NCBI GenBank assembly: GCA_002104945.1
Contig: MCFH01000021.1
Location: forward strand, 310,001 to 374,000
Length of the DNA stretch: 64,000 nucleotides
Reading direction: 5' to 3'
Source: Piromyces finnis
Lineage: Eukaryota > Neocallimastigomycota > Neocallimastigomycetes > Neocallimastigales > Neocallimastigaceae
Below are positions 26,142 through 36,761 of the stretch, piece after piece (position 1 is the stretch's first letter; the number at the start of each line of letters is the position of its first letter). The position numbers were made by a program, and so were the translations under genes. The notes below the pieces were generated by a model. That model was not told the DNA's origin. It searched no databases and worked only from the letters and a program-made list of their open reading frames with translations.

Positions 26142-29066
26142 ATGATGAATGGTTATAATCAATTAGTTCTTTCAATAAATAAATGTAATGTCAAAGAATT
26201 AAAATCATTTATTTATGAAAATAAAACCATTTTAAAAGGATTAAATAACAAATCTTTTGATATATTAATATATGTAATAGAAATAAATGCACCTTTAAAT
26301 ATTATTAAAGTAATTTTACATGAATATAAGAATGTTAATTTCGAAATCAAAGGAAACAGAATTCCATTATTCTTAGCTCTACAAAAAAATAATTTTGCTT
26401 TAGCAGATTTATTGATTAAAAATAATGCTGATATTAATTATAATGATAGCTATGGCAATAATATTTTAATTTATTTATACTTTAATAAATATTTAAATAA
26501 GAAAAATTTAAAATACATTTTACAAAAAGATGTTCATATAAACTATACCGATAAAAATCAAAAGAAAATATTGGACTATCTATTATATACTCAACAAACT
26601 ACCCTTGTTAAAATTATACTAAATCATTCAATATTTAATAATACATTCATAATAAAAATGCTGAAATTACAAAATAAACATGTAGAAATAAATAATGTAG
26701 ACTTCATAAAAATAATTGAACAGGAAAAAAGAAATATTAGTATATCTAAATTTATGTATTTATCTGTTATTAAAAATTCTAATTTAGAATTACTAAAATT
26801 GCTCTTAGAAGCAAACAGCACTCCATATATTTTAGATATTGATAAAGGATACCATCTTATTGTGAAAGCAGTCGATAAAGGAAATATTGAAATGGTAAAT
26901 TATCTTTTAGATTATGGTGCAAATATTAATGATGCCGATACAAAAGGTAATACATCATTAATTATAGCTTCAAAAAATGGTGATATAAATATAATTAAAT
27001 TTTTGGTTGAAAGAGGAGCTGATATACACTTGAAAAATAAAAATGGTAATAATGCTTTAATGATGGCAACTAAATATAATAATTTCCATGCTGTAAAATA
27101 TTTAGTAACTTATGGTGCTAAAATTAATGAGAATTATCACAATGGTTGGTCTCCATTAATGATTGCTGTCAAAAATGGTAATCTTGATATGGTAAAATAT
27201 TACAGAGCTAATGGTGGTCTAATTCAAGCTCAAAATAATAATGGATGGACGGCATTAATGGCTGCTGCAGAAAGTGGTTATATTGATGTTGTTAAATATT
27301 TAATTCAATGCCATGCTAACATAAATGCTCATAATCAAAATAAATGGACTGCATTAATGATTGCATCTGGTAAAGGCCATTTGGAAATTGTAAAAGAACT
27401 TTTAATGCATGGTGCTAAAGCAGAAATTAATGCAAAAGATACTGTTGGATGGACTGCTTTAATTATTGCATCTCAAAATGGTTATCAATCTGTAGTTGAA
27501 TGTCTAATTGAACAAACTTCTGATGTGATTGATGTTAATATTAAAGCTAATAATGGATCAACAGCGTTAAGTTATGCTTGCTATTGTCACCATAATTCTA
27601 TTGTTAAGTATCTCATAGAACATGGTGCTGATATTAATAATAAAAATGAAAAAGGTGAAACTCCAATAATAATTGCTATTAAGAATAATTATGTTGATTT
27701 GGTAAAACTTTTGATTGAATTTGGAGCTAATGCAGAAGATATGGATAAGCATAAAAATACTAATCTTATATTTGCTATAAAAAATGGAGTAAAAGCTAAA
27801 GAAATCTTGGATATACTTTTAAATTATAATATTAATGTTAATAAAAAAAATGATGAAGGTGATTCAGCTATTATTATTGCCACAAAATTAGGTCAATTGG
27901 ATGTAATATATTATATTGTTGAAAAATTTAAATGTAATGTTAATTTGACCGACAGTAATGGTAATACAGCATTGATGATTGCAGCATTTAATAATCGTAT
28001 AGATATAGTTCGTTATCTAATAAAGAAAAATGCTGATATTTATCGCATTTCTAATAGCGGTAGTACAGCAATAATGGCTGCATGCCAAAATGGTAATAAA
28101 GATATTGTCCAATATTTGATAGAAAATGGTGAGAATGTCAACCGCAAAGATGTAAATGGATATTCCCTTTTAATGATGGCTTCTCAAAATAATTATGTTA
28201 ATATTGTTAAATATTTATTAAAAAAAGGAGCCAATTATTACGAAAAAAATTGTGATGGAAATACTGCTCTAATTATTGCTTCTGCAAATGGTCATTATGA
28301 AGTTGTTAAAAACCTAATAGAAATTTATACTAAAAATTTAGGTAACCGTCAAAAATATGCAAAAGAAAATTATATAGAAGCATGTAATAAAGATTCTTAT
28401 TCAGCATTAATGTATGCTTCTGAAAATGGTCATTTAAAAATTGTTCAATACTTAGTAAATAACTTTGCTAATGTTAACACCAAAAATCTTAATGATGATA
28501 CCTCGTTAATGTTGGCAACCAAAAATGGTTTTTTTGAAATTGTAAAATTTTTAGTTGAAAACAGGGCTTATATGAACCTTACTAATAGAGAGGGAAATAC
28601 GCCATTAATATATGCCCTGAAAAAGAATTATTTGAATATTGTAAAATTTCTTATAGAACATGGTGTTAGCATTCATGATAGTCAAGATGAAAATGGAAAT
28701 TCTCCATTAATGATTGCAACCCAATATGGCTATGAAGATATAGTAAAATATTTGGTAGAAAACGGTGCAAATATAAATGAAAAAACTAAACGTAGTAGTA
28801 TTATAATGAAAATCGTTAGAAACAAGTATAAAGGTATTATTCATCATTTTATTGATAATCTTATAAAAGCTGAAGATCCAGGTGTTACTCCATTAATGAT
28901 TGCTTCGGAAAAGGGAAATAAAGATCTTGTGAAATACTTTATTGAGAATGGAGCAAAGGTTAATGAAAGAAATAGTAAATGTTGGACTTCATTAACTTAT
29001 GCTTTTAATAATGGTCATGATGATGTAGCAAAATATTTAAAAGAAAATGGTGCAATTACTTATTAA
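26142..29066 (+). CDS. Large ankyrin-repeat protein (974 aa), first of a tandem pair
   Basis: Single exon; the first of two adjacent ATGs was used. About 22 consecutive ankyrin repeats run from about residue 236 to the end, in the classic form G-x-T-x-L-x-x-A-x-x-x-G-(x)4-V-x-x-L-(x)2-x-G-A-(D/N)-(I/V)-N, for example GHLEIVKELLMHGA and GNKDIVQYLIENG. Repeats are Asn-rich, as expected from the A/T bias. Two repeats carry insertions (one near residues 740-755), and one near 890 is degenerate. The first 235 residues hold weaker ankyrin-like helices mixed with segments such as HEYKNVNF, RIPLFLALQKNNFALADLLI and NKKNLKYILQ, which recur in the next gene. No catalytic domain, signal peptide or membrane segment. 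It is presumably a protein-binding scaffold; partner unknown. Confidence 0.92.
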   Translation: MMNGYNQLVLSINKCNVKELKSFIYENKTILKGLNNKSFDILIYVIEINAPLNIIKVILHEYKNVNFEIKGNRIPLFLALQKNNFALADLLIKNNADINYNDSYGNNILIYLYFNKYLNKKNLKYILQKDVHINYTDKNQKKILDYLLYTQQTTLVKIILNHSIFNNTFIIKMLKLQNKHVEINNVDFIKIIEQEKRNISISKFMYLSVIKNSNLELLKLLLEANSTPYILDIDKGYHLIVKAVDKGNIEMVNYLLDYGANINDADTKGNTSLIIASKNGDINIIKFLVERGADIHLKNKNGNNALMMATKYNNFHAVKYLVTYGAKINENYHNGWSPLMIAVKNGNLDMVKYYRANGGLIQAQNNNGWTALMAAAESGYIDVVKYLIQCHANINAHNQNKWTALMIASGKGHLEIVKELLMHGAKAEINAKDTVGWTALIIASQNGYQSVVECLIEQTSDVIDVNIKANNGSTALSYACYCHHNSIVKYLIEHGADINNKNEKGETPIIIAIKNNYVDLVKLLIEFGANAEDMDKHKNTNLIFAIKNGVKAKEILDILLNYNINVNKKNDEGDSAIIIATKLGQLDVIYYIVEKFKCNVNLTDSNGNTALMIAAFNNRIDIVRYLIKKNADIYRISNSGSTAIMAACQNGNKDIVQYLIENGENVNRKDVNGYSLLMMASQNNYVNIVKYLLKKGANYYEKNCDGNTALIIASANGHYEVVKNLIEIYTKNLGNRQKYAKENYIEACNKDSYSALMYASENGHLKIVQYLVNNFANVNTKNLNDDTSLMLATKNGFFEIVKFLVENRAYMNLTNREGNTPLIYALKKNYLNIVKFLIEHGVSIHDSQDENGNSPLMIATQYGYEDIVKYLVENGANINEKTKRSSIIMKIVRNKYKGIIHHFIDNLIKAEDPGVTPLMIASEKGNKDLVKYFIENGAKVNERNSKCWTSLTYAFNNGHDDVAKYLKENGAITY

Positions 29067-29708
29067 TAGAAAAAAAAATATATTTTATAAACAACAACAA
29101 CAATAACAATAATAATAATAATAATAATAATAATATAATAATAATAATAATATCAATAATAATATCAATAATAATAATAATAACAATAATAATAATAATA
29201 ATAATAATAATGTAAAATTATTATTTGTATATAAAAAAGGATAACAAACATAATTATCAAAATTATATCAAAATATTACATGTCTTTGTTTTTTTAATCG
29301 TTTAATATATCTAATTAAACAATTAAAAGAGATAAAGAAAAATAAATATTAAAATAATGTAAAAGAATAATAAATAAAATAAAAATAAGCGCAAAAAATA
29401 AAGAAAAAATTTAAACAAAAATTCATTTATAATATTTTTTTCCTTTTTTTATATATTTTTTTATTTAATAAAATTTGATTTAAAAATCTTAATTAAATTA
29501 ATTTAATTAATCATAGTAGATTATATGAATTATGTTATGAATTTAATCTAAATTTCATACTAATGTAGAATTAAATATATAGTTATATATATTTTTTATA
29601 CAGTTATAATGATTTAAAAAAGTAACAAGTATAGTTTCCTGGACAATACTATTAATTATAAGATTTCTATTATATAATTATTATTATTATTTAATAAATG
29701 AATTAATC
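29067..29708. other. AT-rich spacer between tandem ankyrin genes with (AAT)n tract
   Basis: 642 bp. An interrupted CAA/AAT microsatellite occupies about 29090-29211, and the remainder is A/T-rich. The downstream ankyrin promoter must lie here. Confidence 0.75.
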
Positions 29709-32700
29709 ATGGATAATATAATTAAAATTGGACAACTCATTTCAGAAAATAATATATATAATATAAAATCATTTATTTCTTCAAACAATATTCAAATTAA
29801 TAACTATAATGAGGGATGTTTTGACTTACTTATTCAGGCAATAGAAAAGAATACATCAAATGAAATTCTTAAATATATATTAAGTTTTTATAAAAATGTC
29901 AATTTTGATAGTATCAATAATAAAGTACCATTGTTTATTGCAATTGAAAAAAATCATTTTAAACAAGCAGATATTTTAATTTCATGTCATGCTGACATAA
30001 ATTATATTAATAAAAATAAAGATAATGTTATAACCTATCTCTTTAATAAAAATATATTGAATAAGAAAAATCTAAGGTATATTTTAAGTAAAAATATTAA
30101 TGTCAATTTCAAAAATAGACAAGGCGTTAGAATAATAGAATCACTTATACGAAAAAAGGAATTCACTTTATTAAATTTGATAGTTACTTCTCTTACTTTT
30201 CAAAACGAAACTATTCTTCACTTAATTAATGCCAGTAAATATAATTACGCTTTATCAAGACAACAATTACGTACATATATTGAAAATGAAAAGTCTAAAA
30301 TTGAAATCACTAAATCCATGTTCATAAATGCCATTAAAAATACCGATGAAAATATTTTAAATTTATTATTGGAAAACGAACCAAATGATAATATTTTTGA
30401 TATTACAAATGGTTATAATTTATTAATTGAAGCTGTAGAACGAAGTAATTTTCCCATGGTAAAATTATTGCTTGAAAAGGGAGTAAAGGTTGATGAAAGA
30501 AATTTCAAAAATTCTACCCCTCTTATTATTTCATCAGAAAATGGTGATAAAGAAATTGTTGAGTATTTAGTGGAACATGGAGCACAAATTAATGCTAGTA
30601 ATACAGAAGGAGAAACACCATTAAAAGTAGCTTATAGTAAATGGAATATTGGAATAGTAAAGTATTTAATTGAACATGGGGCCAATATTAATGATACCAC
30701 GCAAACGGGTAAAACATTATTAGTACTAGCCATTGAAGAAAAGCAAATAGAAATGGTTCAGTATTTTTTACAACATTCTAGTCTTGAAATTAATTACGAA
30801 GATGATTCTCATTGGACAGCGTTAATGTATGCTTCAAAGCAAGGAAATGTAACCATAATTAAACAACTTATTGAGCATGGTGCTAATGTTGATCATTGCG
30901 ATAATGTTGGTAATACACCGTTTCTTATTGCAGCTGAATATGGTCAAGAGAATGCAGTAAAATTCTTTTTAGAATCTTCAAAGACAGATATTAATAAAAA
31001 AAATCATAAAGGTTGGACAGCTTTAATGCTTGCTTCAAAGAGTGGACATATACCTATCATTGAATTACTAATTAAAATGGGGACCAACGTTAAACAACGT
31101 AATTCTAAGGGAGGTTCCTCTCTCTTTATTTCTGTATATTATAATCATTTACCTGTTGTTCAATATTTTTTACAAAACTATTCTCATATGTTAAATGTTA
31201 ATGAAAAAAAAAAGAGTGGAAATGATTTATTAATATTTGCGGCCTTAAATGGAAATTTAGAAATGATCCGTTATTTAGTAGATCACGGTGCATGTCTAAT
31301 TGCTTCTAATCATCGTAAAAATAATGCGTTAATTCAAGCCTCTTATTTAGGCTATCTTAATATTGTTCAATATTTAATAGAAAGAGGAATGGATCCATTA
31401 CAAAAAGATCATCATGGTATGTCGGCTTTTCTATATGCCGCTAAAAATGGTTTTTATGACATTGTTAAATATTTAATTGAAAAAGTAAATGTTGATATTA
31501 ATGAAGTGAACAATGATGGCGATACAGCATTAATTTTAGCCACTCAACAGAAACGAATGGATATTTTTATTTATTTGATAGAACAAGGAGCTAATATTAA
31601 TCATCAAAATCATGAAGGAAATTCAGCACTAATCGTCTCTACAAAAAAACAATCCATTGATTATATTCAATATTTAGTGGAACATTCTGCTAATATAAAT
31701 CTTAAAACAAATCAGCAATGGACGGCTTTAATGTTTGCTTCCGAATTAGGTAATCAACAAATCGTAAAATATTTAATTGAGGAATGTCATGCTGAAGTGA
31801 ACGATATAAGTCAAAACGGCTCGTCAGCACTTAAATGTGCTTTTAAAAATAGCTTTTTTGAAGATGGCACATGCTCTACGTATATTACTATAACAAAATA
31901 TCTTATAAATCATCATGCTAATAAAAATGAACGTTGGGAAAATGGTAATACTCCATTTTTATTAGTTTTAAATCAAAGTGAAGACATGGTTCAATTCTTT
32001 ATAGAACATGGTGACCTAATTGATATTAATTTATGTAATGATTTTGGGGAAACAGCTTTAATGAAAGCATCTACAAAAGGATACCTACGCATTGTTCAAT
32101 ATTTAATTGATAACGGAGCAAGAATTAATGAAAAAGATCATGAAGGTCATACAGCATTAATGTATGCTGCAAAGTATGGTAAAATAGATATTGTTAATTA
32201 TTTAATTGAAAAAGGTGCAAATATTATAGAAAAAAATAATAAGGGAGAAACAGCAATGACTATTTCATTTAAAGGTAATTATCGAGAGATAATAAAAATA
32301 CTAATGGATCAAGCTTCCAATGTTGATATAAATCTTCTAAAGGATGATGATCCATGGATTCAATTGATAAATATTGCAAAACATCATGAAATAGATATGG
32401 CATTAGCATGGATGAAAGAAAAAGGAATAGAAATTAAATCGATGAAAGAAAATTTCTCATTCCTAACATTTGCTACATTAAATAATTGTTTTGATTTAAT
32501 TCAAAAAATATTTGAAGAAAATAATACAATAGATATGTCAGAATATATAAATCAAAAAGATAAAGTGGAAAATGAATGGACACCATTAATGTATTCAGCT
32601 TATTTTGGATATAAAAATTTATCAAAGTATTTTATAGAAAATAAAGCTAACATAGAGGAAATAGACAATGAAAAGTATACCCCAATAATGTATTCTACTC

Positions 32701-33641
32701 AAAATGGTCATTCAGAACTCGTAGATTATTTCATTCAACAGGAAGCAAATTGTCTTTCTAAAAATAAATTGGGTAGAAATTGTTTGATGATAGCTTCTAT
32801 TGCTGGTCACTTGGATATTGTAAAACGACTTCTCCAAATCGAAAATCTTGATATAAATGATATTGATGGAAGAAGATGGACAGCTATACTACATGCTTCT
32901 CAAAACCATCATCTACCCATTGTTCAATATTTATATGACCATGGTGCGGATATTAATAAAGAAGCCATCTTTTATTGGACTCCGTTGTTAGCGTCTGCAT
33001 ATCAAGGTTATTTTGATATTGTTCAATATGTTGTTCCAAGAGGCGCTAAACTTGACCAAAGATGCTATAGTGGAAGTACACCATTAATATATGCTTCACA
33101 AAATGGTTATTTAGAAATTGTAAAATATTTAGTTGAAGCTGGTGCTGACATAAATATTGATAATAATTGGAATCGAACAGCAATGATTGAAGCCATTTCT
33201 AATCATCATGATGATATAGCAATCTATTTAATAGAACATGGAGCCCAAGTCAATAACTTTGATTCCTATATTTCACCATTGATCATTGCTTCTAAACAAG
33301 GATTAGAAAATGTAGTAAAGTATTTAGTAGCACATGGGGCCATTGTTGATGCTAAAAAATATGATACTACCGCATTAAAAACAGCAAGTCAACAGGGGCA
33401 TCTTAATATTGTTCAATTTTTAATTGAAAGTGGTGCTAATATTAACTATAATGGTTATTATAATGGTGATACGCCTATTATGTTAGCTACAATTCATAAT
33501 CATTATAGTGTAGTAGAATATCTTTTAAAACAAGGAGCTGATACTTCTGAACATAAAGCTTTTAAAGGTTCAGTTCTATCTGTTGCTTATCATTATGGTT
33601 ATATTCATCTCTATCATTTACTAAAAAAGTATATTAATTAA
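29709..33641 (+). CDS. Giant ankyrin-repeat protein (1310 aa), second of a tandem pair
   Basis: Single exon of 3.9 kb, same strand as and 642 bp after the 974-aa ankyrin gene, so probably a tandem paralogue. The N-terminal 235 residues follow the same plan as its neighbour: SFYKNVNFD, KVPLFIAIEKNHFKQADILI, HADINYIN and NKKNLRYILS occur in the same order. About 30 ankyrin repeats follow, many with the consensus WTALMYASKQGN or GNTPFLIAAEYGQ. A break near residues 880-950 lacks clean repeats (KDDDPWIQLINIAKHHEIDM) and may separate two solenoids. The C-terminus ends within a repeat-like helix pair (YIHLYHLLKKYIN). No other domain seen. Probable scaffold or adaptor. Confidence 0.92.
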   Translation: MDNIIKIGQLISENNIYNIKSFISSNNIQINNYNEGCFDLLIQAIEKNTSNEILKYILSFYKNVNFDSINNKVPLFIAIEKNHFKQADILISCHADINYINKNKDNVITYLFNKNILNKKNLRYILSKNINVNFKNRQGVRIIESLIRKKEFTLLNLIVTSLTFQNETILHLINASKYNYALSRQQLRTYIENEKSKIEITKSMFINAIKNTDENILNLLLENEPNDNIFDITNGYNLLIEAVERSNFPMVKLLLEKGVKVDERNFKNSTPLIISSENGDKEIVEYLVEHGAQINASNTEGETPLKVAYSKWNIGIVKYLIEHGANINDTTQTGKTLLVLAIEEKQIEMVQYFLQHSSLEINYEDDSHWTALMYASKQGNVTIIKQLIEHGANVDHCDNVGNTPFLIAAEYGQENAVKFFLESSKTDINKKNHKGWTALMLASKSGHIPIIELLIKMGTNVKQRNSKGGSSLFISVYYNHLPVVQYFLQNYSHMLNVNEKKKSGNDLLIFAALNGNLEMIRYLVDHGACLIASNHRKNNALIQASYLGYLNIVQYLIERGMDPLQKDHHGMSAFLYAAKNGFYDIVKYLIEKVNVDINEVNNDGDTALILATQQKRMDIFIYLIEQGANINHQNHEGNSALIVSTKKQSIDYIQYLVEHSANINLKTNQQWTALMFASELGNQQIVKYLIEECHAEVNDISQNGSSALKCAFKNSFFEDGTCSTYITITKYLINHHANKNERWENGNTPFLLVLNQSEDMVQFFIEHGDLIDINLCNDFGETALMKASTKGYLRIVQYLIDNGARINEKDHEGHTALMYAAKYGKIDIVNYLIEKGANIIEKNNKGETAMTISFKGNYREIIKILMDQASNVDINLLKDDDPWIQLINIAKHHEIDMALAWMKEKGIEIKSMKENFSFLTFATLNNCFDLIQKIFEENNTIDMSEYINQKDKVENEWTPLMYSAYFGYKNLSKYFIENKANIEEIDNEKYTPIMYSTQNGHSELVDYFIQQEANCLSKNKLGRNCLMIASIAGHLDIVKRLLQIENLDINDIDGRRWTAILHASQNHHLPIVQYLYDHGADINKEAIFYWTPLLASAYQGYFDIVQYVVPRGAKLDQRCYSGSTPLIYASQNGYLEIVKYLVEAGADINIDNNWNRTAMIEAISNHHDDIAIYLIEHGAQVNNFDSYISPLIIASKQGLENVVKYLVAHGAIVDAKKYDTTALKTASQQGHLNIVQFLIESGANINYNGYYNGDTPIMLATIHNHYSVVEYLLKQGADTSEHKAFKGSVLSVAYHYGYIHLYHLLKKYIN

Positions 33642-34260
33642 AAAATTGTTTTTCTTTAGTTTAAATTTTTTTTTCCCCTCTATACCATAATAATTTTTTT
33701 TTTTTTGGGTAAATTTACTATGTGTATTATATTATAAACAAAGTAAATTAAAAAAAAAATTTCATCAAAATTTTTAATGTAAATTAATAATAAAATAAGT
33801 TTATAGATTAGATTATATTTAAAAATAAATTAAATATATTTGTATTTTTTTTTTTTTTATTAACTTTTTATTTGAAAAATAATTTTTTTTTCAATTTTTG
33901 AAATATTTATTTTTTTTTATATGTATAAAAAAAAATTTTTAAAGACAATAAACATAATCGAGAGAATATTAAAAATTATTAAAAATTCACATTAATATTT
34001 ATTATATAGGAAAAGAGAGTATATAAAAATATGAAAATATAAAATAATAAAATAAATGATATAAATTGATTAAATATTAATAAATTTCAATTAAATATAC
34101 CTTTATAAAATTTGAGAATTGAAAAATAAATTTTAATGAAATATATATTCTAAATTAAATTAATAGTTATAAATATTAATTATAAATTCAATTATATATA
34201 ATACATTTCGTATAAAATAAATCTTATCATCTCTTATTATTTATATATTTTTAATTCAAA
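33642..34260. other. AT-rich intergenic region
   Basis: 619 bp of A/T with several poly(T) and poly(A) tracts; nothing gene-like seen. Confidence 0.7.
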
Positions 34261-36267
34261 ATGGAAAGAATAAATAAAAAAATTAAAATTAGTGAAGAAA
34301 AGGAAAATTCCTCCATTGATTATTTTAATGTTGATAAAAGATATTTCCCAAAAACAACTAATCATGTAGCTAATTTAACACGAGTTATATTTAAAAAACA
34401 TATTCCTGAAAAACATCCCTGTACATATTGTCGTAGAAAGGGTACTAACTTACAGAGATGTCCTAATTGTAAAATTGCTTTTTACTGCAGCAGGGATTGT
34501 CAAAAAAATGATTGGAAAAGAGTAAGTTAAAAATTCAATTTTTAGTAATTTTTATTTTATTCAAATAGATATATAGTTATTTAAATGTATATATATTAAT
34601 TTAAAATTAAATTTTAAAATACTTTAATAATAATAAAAAAATAAAAATATTCAATATAAAATGTATATTTATTTCTTCAATATATTAATATTATTTTTAT
34701 AGCACAGAGATTTATGTAAAAATGAAAGAATGTTACAGAATAAATTAAATAAGGAAGAAAAGTATGTTAAAGTATATTCTTCAAAACATATTATTAATAT
34801 AAATACAGGAAGGGTAAATTTTATGAAAATATTAAATTTTTATAAATATATATTTTTTTTAATATTAATCAATCTTCACAAAATAACATTAATTATTCTC
34901 ATTCATTTATACCTATTATATTTAAATTAAAAAGTATAATCCGTATTTAAAAAATTTTATTAAACATGAGACATTTCGAATTCAAAAATCAAAAGCTTTA
35001 TTAGCTACACAACATCAACAAGTACAGCCAAATCAACAGCAACAAAATGAACAAGATATTCAAAATTTCTTTAATAATTTACAAAGAAATAATAATAGAC
35101 GTAATGAACGGAATTCTAATCCTGAAATGGAATTGACTGAAAAATTAAGAAAGGAATATTTATCGGAAGAAGTAGATTTTGATGAATTTAAACCCATGGA
35201 TGATATAGAAGTTACTGAAACTATATCTGAAATATTGAATTTTAATAAACCACTGACAGAAAAAAATGATGTTATTACAGAACCTATTACAATAGAAGAG
35301 GAAGAACACCAACATCAGCCTGAAGAAAATCCAATGGAGAAATTATATGAATATGAATTAAATGATTTATTAAAAAATGTATATGTTCATCCATATTCTG
35401 GAGATATTATCAGACCTCTTTCTAAAAAAGAAGTTTTATTTAAAAATTGTAGATTTCCAAGTTTATCACAATTAGCAAAAGAATCTATAAGATCCTTATT
35501 AATTGAAAAGGCTGAAGAATGTCAAAAACATGATCCAAAAGGAAAACAAGAAGAAGGTAGCTACTACCAAATTAACAAAATACAGGAAAAAACAGATGAA
35601 TTATTGAAATTACCAGAAAAAGAAATGATAGAAACTATCTTATATATTTTAATGGGATGTAATAAAGGTACATTGGAATGCTATAAACTTCCATCAGAAA
35701 TTGTTATAGAAGCATTAATCCGCTCACTTGATAAAATAATTCCATTTAAAAGTGAAACCTTTGGTAATTTAGAGTTATTCCATCTATTTTCATCCATCCA
35801 ACTTTGTCATTATATAATTAATAAACAACAAGAAAAAGCCTTAGATAATGCATATCACTACTCTTCAAAAATCATTAAAATTATTGAGGATACTATTCGT
35901 ACCAGCGAATTAAGCTCAATAAAAAATAAAACATTTATTGGAAAATGTTATATTTTACATGCTCGCATTTTGAAAACAGCAGAAAATTATCAAGAGGCTA
36001 TTCAATATTATAAAAAAGCATTAGTGTTTTTTGATGATATAATTTCTTTACCTTGCTGTTGGAAAGGGCATGATAAATATTATCACTTAAGAGAATTTAA
36101 GAAATATCAATTAGAAAATATTTGGCTTGTATGTAGATGTTTAGAAGACTTGGGTATTTGTGTATATATCATAGGAGAGCAACCTCTAGTAGCACAATCA
36201 TATTTCAAGAGTAGTTTTAATATTATTAATCGTTTTTGGGAACAACTAAAACCACCTGTTCAAAATG

Positions 36268-36346
<79 letters not shown>

Positions 36347-36638
36347 AATGATACAAAATATAATTAGAAATCAAAATCAAAATAATAATGAACCAGCTAT
36401 TCCTATTGAAAGTGTATGGGTTGATCAATTAGCAAAGAAGTATAGTTTACCTTTACCTATTATTAACAATTTGAAAAATCGTATTGGTATCAATAAACGT
36501 GGTGCTTCAGTAATTGAATATGATCCTTTAATGGATAGTATGCCACTTCAATTTGGTATGGCAGCTGCTATATTCCAAAGACAGCCTCAAAATAGAAACA
36601 ACAACAATAACAACAACAATAACAACAACAACAACAAC

Positions 36639-36704
<66 letters not shown>

Positions 36705-36728
36705 TATAATAATAATAATAATAATAAC

Positions 36729-36761
<33 letters not shown>

